In this document: piece by piece, positions 10,949 through 22,900 of the stretch | How the letters are laid out: each line of letters opens with the position of its first letter | How positions within the stretch are numbered: position 1 is the first letter of the stretch | Origin: Trachythela sp. YZ-2020 | Lineage: Eukaryota; Cnidaria; Anthozoa; Malacalcyonacea; Clavulariidae | Length of the DNA stretch: 64,000 bases | Direction of reading: 5' to 3' | Assembly (NCBI GenBank): GCA_016169945.1 | Contig: JADLSH010000363.1 | Coordinates: forward strand, 1,116,001 to 1,180,000 | Position numbers and translations under genes: made by a program | The notes under the pieces: model-generated | Told to the model about the DNA's origin: nothing | Seen by the model: the letters and a program-made list of their open reading frames with translations, nothing else | Database searches by the model: none

Positions 10949-13900
10949 CTACTTAACTAATCCTATTTTCTTTGCTTCAGTCTCATAAATAAGAAGTCTC
11001 CACATCTTAACAACAAATACCTCCGCTTCATCGTCCAGAACCTGGCAAAATAAGAATAAATAAATATATGTCCACTGATCTCAAATATCTGTAATCGATG
11101 GCAAATACATGTAGTTGCAATGATTCCCCAAACCCCGTGTCTTTTAATTCTATATCCTCTTACCCTTCTCCCCGAACGCAATGTTGTCGTCAAGGACACA
11201 CACTGTTGTTAAGGTGTGTCCCAACATTGAACAGAGTAGGGGGATTCTAGAAGAACCTATAATCCTTTCAACAGTTTTGTCCATGATTGTGTAGCTGTCA
11301 GTGATGGTGGCTACGGCTACCTATACCTTTTAGGCAACCCCCTCCCCCAAAAACATTAACTAATACATGCTTGAATAGACTTAAACGGCTACCACTTCAC
11401 ATTTTCAGAAAACTCACATGCCTGGTTACAACTGTCAACTAGAGCATTATAGCCTGGTTCCTAAATTTTTGTAACGGTCGTGAACGCATCAAAGTGGCCG
11501 ATGTAATAGAATGCCGATATACGTCTGCAATCGTCAAAGACTGATTTGCTTAGAGCACACAAAAGACAATAGATCGAGACTATTTCACATCGTCCAACCT
11601 GACTTGGTCAGGAGAGTTACAACCAAATGGGGACCAGGCGTAAGAGAGAGCATTAGACATCTTACCATGGACACATCATGAAGAATGTTGTCCGGTTGAC
11701 TTCTTGCTAGGAGCTAGAAATAGAACGTAATATGTTTACAATTCGTGGAGAGATTTTTGAGACCCTAACTGACACCCAATCTAGACTAGATGGCTCTATT
11801 AGTTCCAAAGTATTCTTCCTAGAGTTGGAGACTAAGGACAATCTCTTATTGATTCAACCGTCCTATGGACAGCCACTTTTGAATTTAGTTAATCGGCAAC
11901 TTATAAACTTTGTTCTATTTCTTGAATACTTCGAATGTTGTTAGCTGCCGTTTGCTTTAGCTGTTGCATACATTTCAATACTTTTTGTCAAAAACACGCT
12001 GCATTATGAGCATTTGACAACTGATTTCAAGGACCGTGTTTTTTACCACAGGCACAGCCACGAAAATTACAGCTACGGTATTTTTTTGGATGGCCAGTTT
12101 TGGCATCCTAGCTAAAAGCCTGGCCCGCACATGCACTAACCACTGTGCCATCTGAGTAAAGCAAATAAGAATGAAGATAAAAACGTAAATAAAAGAAAGA
12201 AACAGTTAAACAATTATACCTTAGTACACATGAAATCAACAAGACTAGGTTCCTCTTCCCCAATATATTCCACAATTTTTTTATTGACCCAAGGTCTAAT
12301 TCTACGATCTATTAAATTCTAAAGAAAATAACCCAACAAGATAAGTCCATCATAATAAAATAACATAGAGAACGTATGGTAATGAACTTTGTTGTGTGCG
12401 ATTTCTCAACACACCGTATACATACCTCCGAGAATATTTCGCCCTGTAAGATCCAAGCTAGAGACGCAAGGTAAAAAGATTGCAGGAAGCCTGCATAGAT
12501 TTATAAGACGACGCAAAGTCCGAAAATAAACATCTTGAGAAATCCAAGAAATGGTCTGCATAGGTTTGCTTATAGCGTTATGTTACCTCAGTTTACAGTA
12601 CTTTCAACCAAATGACACTCTCGATCTTCGTGTTCCATTCAGGTTTATCGCGATTTTACTGTTTAAACATTGGCAGCGTATTCAAGTTCTATTAATGTGA
12701 GTCACATCAACGGATGCATAACTATATTAACTGTTAAATTTTAATAACAACCGAAACCAATTGCACTGAAAACAACAACAACAACAACAATAGTAGCTGC
12801 AACAACAACAATAGCAGCTGCAGCAACAGCAACAACGACAACAAAACATGAAGACGACACCACCACCACCACCACCACCACCACCACCACCACCACCACC
12901 ACCACCACAACCACACCAATCACAAGCCACCACAACCATCACCACCAATAGCCACGACAACACAATCGACAAGACAATCAACAACATGGGTAGCTGTATA
13001 AACAAGAACAGTAACTACACCAAACTAACCAACAAACATACAATTTACACCTACACAATATATATTATCCGTAACACAACAAAAACGCATACCTGGTCAA
13101 CACAGTCCCAGTCGAGTGGATAAGCAAAAAGTTCATTCTTAGCTGTGGGAATTCTCTCTATTAGTGACTTAATGCTTTTCTTCTTCTGTTCCGCGCTCTT
13201 AGCTGTTGCAACCGCTTTCTGTTCCTCCTCAGAATAATCTAAAGGAACAAGCTTACGTTTTGGATTTTGGGTACTTGAAGAGTCCTCTTCACTGTTAAAC
13301 ACAGCTTCCAGTTTCTTCCTGTTCGAACTCGCCGAACCCTAAACCAAGGAGAAATAGAATGTGTAGAATACGAGTTAAAGTGGAATGCATAGGCGGATTT
13401 TCTGGGGGTGTGGGAAGTGCACTCCCAAAATATTTTGCACCCCCCCAAAACGTTTTCGCACCCCACCTAGAGAAATTTGCACCCCCCCAAAAAAATTTAA
13501 ATGCTCATTGGGATAAATGACAGTAGTGTGATTGAAATAAATATTTTGAACTAAGTAAGACTAAAAACAAGGATTTTTAACTAAATAAGACCAAAATCCT
13601 AAAATTTTCTGGGGGCTTCGCCCCCTTAACCCCATTGCCAACTGTGCCCCCAGACCCCTGCTGCAGCTTGCTCGACGGCACTACGCACCCTGTCGCTCAC
13701 CTCCCCCCCTAAATTTTTGGCACCCCCCCCTAAATTTCCGGCACCCCCCAGAGCAAAATCTGAAAATCCGCCAATGGTGGAATGACGAACAAATTATGGT
13801 TGTGGGTTGAATCAGATGTGCACACTAAATAAATTGAACTAGCTTTTATTATACATCGAAAAGACTGTACTACCTAAGAGAATGTAGGAGAGCAAATCTA

Positions 13901-16900
13901 CCAGTTGAAGTGGGCCTAATCATCTACTTAACTAAAATTAAATCTGTGCTTGAGTATGGTACGCCGGTTTGGGGAGGCCTACCACAATATCTGAAGGATG
14001 AATTGGAACGCATGCAAAACAAGGAGTCTACGAATCATTGGTCTCCCTGATGATCTATAAGAACATACCACAGGTCCTTTAGCTTTCATTTCGAAGACGA
14101 ACGTTTTCTTCTGTGTCACCTCACCACCATCGACCTCGGTTTGTTGTGGTTCTGGCGCTTTTGGTTTGTGATTTTGATTTACGGTAGGAACGTTGACAGG
14201 CGAGTGATATTGTGTAACTGGTGAAGCCACCTTTGGCGCTGACTCAACCTAAAGAAACAAAATTACAGTTTAAAGTTTACGAGTAAATAAATAAATTTCA
14301 CACAAAATTTATTGTAGCCCAATTTTGGTTTTTAGATAATAGTTAACCTTACGTCTGCTTTTGTTATTCTCTTACCAATGATAAAATGCTTATAAGTGCA
14401 ATGAAAAATACAGATTTCAAAGTACACGAAGAGTAATCTTTTAAAGAAAGTAGCCGGCGGTAAACCTCGTAACACCCGCCAGAGCTCCGGCGGCGCCGGC
14501 TTATTTTGAAAGCCCCGAGAAGGCTACTTACTGGAGCAACCGTGGGTTTAAATGTTGCTTGTAAGGTTGGTCTTGGTTCTGGCTCAGGTTCTGGTTGCGG
14601 CTCCGGTTCTTCTTCCTTAAGGGAAACAAATATTTTATACACATCAATTTTATACACAGCTTGATTTGATGGGGGGGGGGGGTTGCTAAGCGTGCTTTGG
14701 TCATGAAGCAGGGCGTGGTCGGCGACCGCGGAAGGGTGGATCATCACTGAGGAGCCCCTACAAAGTCAAGGGAGTTATCTTGTCAGAAATTTTTTTAAAA
14801 ATAAGATGGCCTAGATCGTCAAAAACACCCATCAATGGCCCGATATTATATTTTTGTTTGATAAATGCCCTGTCAAATCCAAAATTTGGATTTGATATGG
14901 GAATTGGCACCCCTCCTACACCCCCCTTGGCCAAGGCTAGGAGGGGTGCGCACCCCCCCAAGTAAATCCATCCTTGAACAGTATAATATAGACAGGATCC
15001 GAATTCAACTCAGCTTGTCATGGAGTTCCATTAGCTCTTCCAACTAGCAGAGCGTCAGGCTCGCAATCTGGAGCTAGTAACGCGGTCAAAAACAGAGCGG
15101 GATTCGAATAGCGGCAAACAAAACAACATAACAACAAATATTAAAATATGGAAACAGATAGGGACCACCACAGCAGTGGAGGGCAATCTCGTACAAAGGC
15201 TCTTTCCTGACCCGTTGAGGGTCTTGTGAATCTTAACGATCCTAAGAGCTATGCTGGCGGGGTAAATGCTCCAGGGAAGACCAGACAAGACGAAGAGTAG
15301 TGAGTAGTCCAATCTTAACAACTCCTGATCATGAGTTGCCGCCATACAGCTAGAATTAAGGTGAATTGGATTTAGATGAATGCAAGATCATGACCATTTT
15401 TACGCGAAATACGAGTTTTGCAGATAATCTCACAGACAATATATGGAAAAGACCGAACCATTCTGATTGAGTAGGAAGCTACGGTTTCAGACGGAGCAAC
15501 GCCCACTGAATTGATTTAAGCAACCAAAAAACGAACCATGTTATCCCCATACCATACAGTAGGTTCCTCGTCTGGTTCAATAGCTCTATCTCTCAGTCTC
15601 TTTCTTATCTTTTATTAAATGTTAAAACAGATTGATGTATATGAACCAATTCCTGCCAGACCTGGAAAAAGTGTTCAATGTTCCTCGGATCCTACATCTG
15701 CCTTTTTCAAATGTTCCTCAAATTCGGCTCAAGAGTGCGTAAGAACAATGAAAAAGTTGACTGTGCATTACGTGTGCAACAATAAAGTTGTGATAGCTTC
15801 CCTATTCAATTTATATTGAGACGCCATCTTTAATTATTTTTAATATACACAATTATACACAGAAGAAAGCCAGGAGAGTCCATTGTATAATGAGGAACTT
15901 TCCAAACAACACATGTGAAGTTATGCGCTGAATTTCCAGGTTGTTGACTGCATAATTGAGCTTCTTCACAACATAAGGAGGTTCCAAACCTACAATATGT
16001 TCCTCACAGCATAAGTCAGGCTCTGTACGATTGCATGTTATTTATGTAATACACTGGAACACTGATAGCCAGAACACAGGTTCCTCAGAGAATATTTCAG
16101 CTGAGGAAGTTCTTCAGATGAAATATTGAGGAACAATATTCCTCTCGCTTTTCACGAGAAGAACACTTCCCAATCTCAAAATAGGCTCAAACGACAGATA
16201 ACTAAATATGATTCCTTAAAATTCTCCTTTAATTGCTTAAAGTACGCGCGAAAAATTCAAAATGTTCCTCAATCGTGTTGTTAAGGCAAATGTTCCTCAG
16301 GATCTAGGATCCCGAGATCTCACTTTTTTTCAGGTCTGAAATCTGCATCGCAAGCTACATACCATGAATTCTTCCTCTGGTTCCACAGCTCTATCTCCGA
16401 GTCTCTTTCTTATCTCTTCGATCTCCTCCATCTCACGCTGTCTATCTTTATCATCAGTTTCCATTTCTTGGATACGAGCCTGAAGACGACGATCAAACGA
16501 ATTCCCTCTATGATGGAAAATTAATATATTTGTTTAGAAAGCGTGCTATCAATAGGTAGAACTCTCAAGCAAGAGAGGTAATTCATAAGATTCTTAATGA
16601 CCAGTGTGCACCAAATCTAAGGGAAAGCTTTGTTAGACTTAGGGACCTTAGTAGGAATTATGTTTGCGTAACATTGATACTGATCTAGCACTTCCAAGGC
16701 CTAATACTAATTTTTTGAAACGAAGCTTTAAGTATAGTTGTGTGAGGCTAGCGTATTTAAATAAAGTGCATTCATTCATTCATTTCATTCATATATTTCA
16801 TTCATTCATTCATTCATACTCGACGAACAAGCGGTGCAACGTTTGGAGAAAACAACCGGTATCTCTGGACGTTCATACAAGGAAGTTGCAATATGAATTG

Positions 16901-19900
16901 CATTGTAAGTACCTGTAGTATTTAGGATCGTCCTGTTCATCGTCATAATCTTCCAAAAACTCTAACAAGTGCTTTTTCTCTCTTGCCTGGAAAAAAGAAA
17001 TAAAAGAAACGTCTGACCAGTGAATCAACTAGCATAAGTAAAAAGCTTGGTGATCATAAACGAAGTACGAAAACCATGTATAATAAAGGTACGTTCACAC
17101 ACAGCGATTTGTCGGGCCGATTTCAGATGCACGTTAATGATATTTGAAAAATACGTGGCAAACGTCATCTGGTAACATCATCAACTGAAAATATTCGTCA
17201 TTAACATTCAGCAAAACCTAAAATCGGCCCGACAAATCGCTGTGTGTGAACGTACCTTAAATAGGGAATTTATCATTTATTCTTGTATACCTGTTCGCTA
17301 TCATTCTCTCTTTCTTTCTCAAGTTCACGATCATATTCACGTTGTTTCTTTCTCTCACGTGTTTCCCACGCCTTTAATCGCTACAGAATAAGAAAAAACA
17401 TGAGCAATGCACCGATAAAGATCTCGAGTACCGAAGGAAAAGACATCTCATTATTACGTAATGTGCGTTGCCTCTCGGCTGATGCGCTTTGCCAATTGCA
17501 TCCTATTCACATTTTCTTTAAATGTCTAGTTACCATAATTATGACGTACAAGCAGAGTTGCAAAAAAGCTGCGGGTACGCGGGCGCCACCCGTGAGAAAG
17601 GTTTACTGGCATTGAGGAAGGTTGAAAGTGAAACACTGAATAAAACATTGCAAAGCAGTAAGCACTGGACTAGTCAGTCTCACTCAATAACTGTATTGAC
17701 CAGCATAACACCATGTGTACTGTGTAGCACTATCACTCTTTCGAACCGGCATAGACAAGCATTTGCTTCAATAAGCTGTCGATGATGGTGTTGATGAGGA
17801 CAATATTGTATTAAAATATAACATTTATAGTACGAGCGTGCTGATTGGTCGAGAAGCGTGTTTCTATAACCGTATAGAAACACGGAAATTTTCCCGCCAA
17901 AATTTAAAATCATAAAAAAACAAATTTAATGCGAATTATAGAACTATTTGAATGCTATTTAAAAACAATTTTAATGCTTTTACACATTTTTGACTGTTAA
18001 TTTTCAAACAGAGTTGTTTTCTTGCAGCGAAATTGACGAGCAAAGGTCAGCATGCGTACGTAATGAGAATTTGTAAATTAATCGAGTTTAAAAATGTCTC
18101 TTGAGTTATATTATAATACTTTTGTTTTAACGTGCATTCATTATTCCCTACCTCAACATAAGCCTGACTTCGTTCCTTCTGTCTCCTTTCTCGTTTCCTT
18201 CTCTCGTACGATTCATCCTCGTCTAACTCCCTATCCCTGTTTGTCCGCGACGAACCCTTGTTATCCCTGTTTTCACGATCCCTACGATCACCCTCGCGAT
18301 CCCTAATATAACATATAGTGCAATAATTAGTATAATATACGTAACTTGCAGTCACGGGAGAATTTTACGTCATGGTAAATAATTCGCCATTTTGGGTTGC
18401 AAAATCTAGGCCAGTACTCCGGACAGCAGCAAAAATGCCTGGCTGAATTCGCCAGAAAATGGTCCGACTAAATCCTCAAGCAAAAGCAAGAACTCCAGCT
18501 TTGCTTTGATGGCTATTTGACGCCATGTTTGGTTTTATTAGCTATAAATATTTGCCATCCAAATCAGTCGAAGCCAAACAACACGTCACATTATGCGTTG
18601 TGACGCCACTTGCAAGTGCTGAATTGTATAATGTTCAGTCGTAATTTTGACTGAGCATAACATACATGTGTAATACTATTAGTATAGCATATAAAGTATG
18701 CCCAACTGTAATCTTAATTTAGTTTTTTGTAAATTTTACCATCTACTTTCCACGACTCCGTCAGCGATCGCTATTATCAATCGTGTTTAAAGGAATGCTT
18801 TACAAAGAACTAGTTTATATGAGGATTTTGATGTATTGAAATAAGTCACAGTTTATATCACTTTTGATTCAGTAAGATGGCATTATTTTTCTAGTACAGT
18901 TTGCTGAATTATTGTAAACGAAAGACAGCTTACACAGCCGTATTTTTTAAACGACAGAACCTGATCAACAACGTTTCAGCTTCCAGCTAGTGACTTATTT
19001 CAATACATCAAAATCATCTCGGGATCATGTAAACGTTGCTAACTCACTTACTCACCTTCTATCCCTATCTCTTCTATCCCTATCACGTTCCCTATTATCC
19101 CTATCTCTATCCCTATTTTCCCTTTCGCGATCTCTATTATCCCTATCGCGTTCCTTGCTTTGACTTCTTGAGCGGTCATTAGTACGATCTTTGGTGGTCT
19201 TCTCCACACTTTTACTTATTTCTGGTTCTTTCTCAGGGCTACGTTCTCGCGGTCTCTCGCGCTCTTTGCTTCTTTCTTTGTCCTCTTCCTTGTCGTCTTT
19301 GTCTCTCTGTTGCTTCTGAGAGTCCTACAACCATTTAATATACATTTAGATTATGCTTTACCTTTTCTGAAGGCATATATTTGCAGAACATATGTACAAG
19401 CGACAAACAGTACACAAACACGCTGAAAAAGAAATTATGATTAGTATATGACAACATTTACACCAGCATAGACCATAGTTTTAAAGCATCTAAAATAGAA
19501 CCAAATAAACAGTTTAAGCTACCAAACACATTAAAAGAAAGCATATCGAATGTTAGTATAAAAACAAAAGCCTATATAGATGTTGAAATACAATATATGT
19601 AGCCAAATATTGGTGTGTGTTTTTTTGCTACTATGATACAGTCATACAAATCTTTCATTTCATTCACTTTCATCATTATATATATACAATAGAAAGATAT
19701 GCATTACAATAAAATTACTAATACGCTATTATAAACCTGTGAAATAAAGTAACAATTTATGAGCAACATATACAATCAAGTAACAACTGATAAGCATCAT
19801 ACCATAATGCATAGTTATACGAATATTTTATTTAACTATAAAGTATAATTATTAAAATACACATTACAAAAAAGAAATAACTAAACATAAACCTGTGGAA

Positions 19901-22900
19901 CAAAGCAACAATTTGTAAGGAACACAATATTTAAAGCATAAAATGTAACACTAGCATATAAAACTGCCATACAATATATATATTACACCTAAAAAGCGCT
20001 ACAACTGCAACTAAATAACTCAATTTGCTTTTAACACAATGATTATGAAGTAAGTTATAGTCAGTCAATAACAAAACTATTTGAGGAAAATCTGAAAAGC
20101 AATGCAACAAATATTATTTTGAATACAAAAACTGAAAATAACAAAAACACAAAAAATATAAGAACAAGCAAATACAAGCGCAAAACTAAAACTAAATTTA
20201 TTATACATATTAATTGTCATACCTGAGTTGAACAGCAAATAATCCGAGACCGTTAAGTGTAAACAAAATGTACGAGCTATTTTTACTTATCAATTTATTT
20301 TTATTGTAATAATTTTTTCGACTTTAAACTAGTCAGGTATAACTTACCCTACCGCGGAGAGCCTAAGAAGGAGAGCAATTATGACAAAACTGTTCCACAT
20401 TTTCTCAAAATCGCACCAGCTCGACACAGTAACTGTTATGTAGGCAATAATATAGCCATTGTTAAGTAAAACCGATTTCCCATTGCCATTTCCATTTACA
20501 AAAACTCATTTATAATTCAAACTTACTTATAATTCAAATACATTTTAGCCTATCAATTCAAGCCCCAAATATATGGATCCTGGGGCCGGTTGTATAAAAA
20601 AGTAGTTAAAGTTAACTATAGTTAGTGCGAAAGTTAACCAATCAGAATCGCGAATTTTACAGTACAAACGGGTAGTTAAAATGTAGTTAAGACTTTTATA
20701 CAACCGGCCCCTGATTGTCGAACGCCATCAAATCTTATATTTTTTCCATACATTCATGCTACTGTATATCGTTTTACCAGTGTATATATTTTGCTAATAC
20801 AGATAAAGTTCATCCCAAACTAAGTACAGAATCGACTGCTCATTGCTATATTACTTATAACGTCTAAAACTTATGCGTGAAAAAGCTACAGTACAGTATA
20901 GATTTCTATAATAGAGGACTTAAACTAACATTGAGTGACAACAGTTTGCTTGCAAATTACATACAAAGCACAAACAAACACATGAATTGTTAATAATATG
21001 TATGGCTCACCTTGTACGTATCTCTGAAGGAGCGTATCTCTTTAGATATGAGATGCTTCTTGTCCTTATCCATTCCCATACCTTCCAAATTTTCCTGTAG
21101 AAATCATTGCAACCAGGGATTTATACAAGCACTTTAGTCTACTACCATTTTTTAGGAGAAGATTGAGTATTTAGTTACTCTAAAGAGGAGGACAGGGTGC
21201 TGGGGGTGTTTCCCCCTGGAAAACGTTTTTACTTTCACCAGCCCAAGATTCCTGTAGACATTGCATTTCCAGCAATCTCGAAATGACTTAAAAGCAAGTC
21301 ATTTATAAAGAGTAATATCAGTGGTGTAACTTAACCTTTTTGACCACTTGCGTCAGGGCAAGTTGGACATGAGAAATGGTTGCCCTGAATAGAATTCACT
21401 TGCCATTAGATCTAGCTTTGGTTCACATAATAACACAATTTGAAGCAAATGCATGATTGCAGTAAGCATATGTTGATGGATAACTACAATTTGCATTATA
21501 TAACACAAATCTACACCATTGAAGTGGAATTTAAGTCGAGGCACAATGTCCATCGAGACGTGTTCATGTATTTACATTTTTCAAATTATCCAGCAGAATG
21601 AATAGTTACGGTAACTGGTCTATATTTTCCTCATTTAATACTGTACTTGAGGATAATAACTTAGAGATGGCCAGCTTTTTCTGGCAAAGCTGAAACAGAA
21701 AGCAACTGCCAGATCGGGCAACCAAGAAGAAACTTCAGTTCTACTTGTCCGCAATGATTTTCACTTGCCCCGGGAAAGCGGGCAAGCATTAAGTTACACC
21801 ACTGAATATGCATATATATAAGTGTCTGAAGTTACTCACCAATAAAAAATCACACTTGCCACAATTGTTTTCAGGTAAATTGTGAAAAATAATTACAGTG
21901 ATTGAGTGAAAGATTCAGTTTCAAAACTCAATTGAATATTGAGTATTTACTACCGTTTACCGGTAGTAGAAAAGTGCTTGGAATGTATAAATCAGTGATT
22001 ACAACTACTTTTCAATTTTCTGTTCAACCTGAAAATCGTTCCTGTCTGAAGATAGGTACTTTAACTACAAGTATCAGACATGATTTATTCATTTTTCAGC
22101 CTCTGGGGATAAAAAGTTTCAAATCACACCATTGCCAAAACAGTTAAAGGTGATGTAAAGTCCCGATGTAAACAAACCGGCAACGTCCGTTTGTTTACAT
22201 TTTAAACACGCTATATTTAAAAAATTATGATGTGTTCTGGTTCGCTATGCTTTAAATAAATACAGATTCGAGTTTCTGATTTAGAAGATGTCGAATTTTC
22301 GCAAAATTTGGGCATTGTTTACATCGAGGGAACCCCCATATCACATGCACAGAATGGCCTTTACATGGTCTTTAATTTAGAAAAACCTTAGCTTATACCT
22401 CACTTCCACTATGCGTTTGCCTCCATTTGGATGCAGGAGCTAAAACACAACCACAAAGAATATGCAAATAAGCAATTTATAATGATATTCAAGAAATAAT
22501 ATACAAATCAAAACATCATTCACAATCAGTGGCATGTCATTTGAAGATAAAATAAAACAATTCAACACCTTTAAATTTTCCAGAAAGCACATCTGAATTT
22601 TCACTCAATAATCCAGTGATAGCTTTTCTGACTTCCTCATCATGGCTCTAAATAATGACAAATCCTTTGCGTTATAATTTCACCAAAAATTGAAGGTGAC
22701 CGTTAACACATCTATATAAATTCTACAACACATTACGTAGCCAATACCTTTGTGGCTTCATCTAATTCTTCTTCCCCATCTTTTAATTCTTTCTGAAATT
22801 GAATGATAAGAAATGAATATTAATTAAATAGACGGGAGAAAAAAGAGACGAGTGCTGGTAGCCTAATTCTACAGTAATATTAGCTGTTATAGAGCACAGA

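Noticed and set aside
12727..13123. Poly-Gly, poly-Trp, poly-Val and poly-Pro ORFs on both strands
   Set aside because: Frame readings of the (CAC)n and CAA tracts in an RBM25 intron; no homology or splice context.
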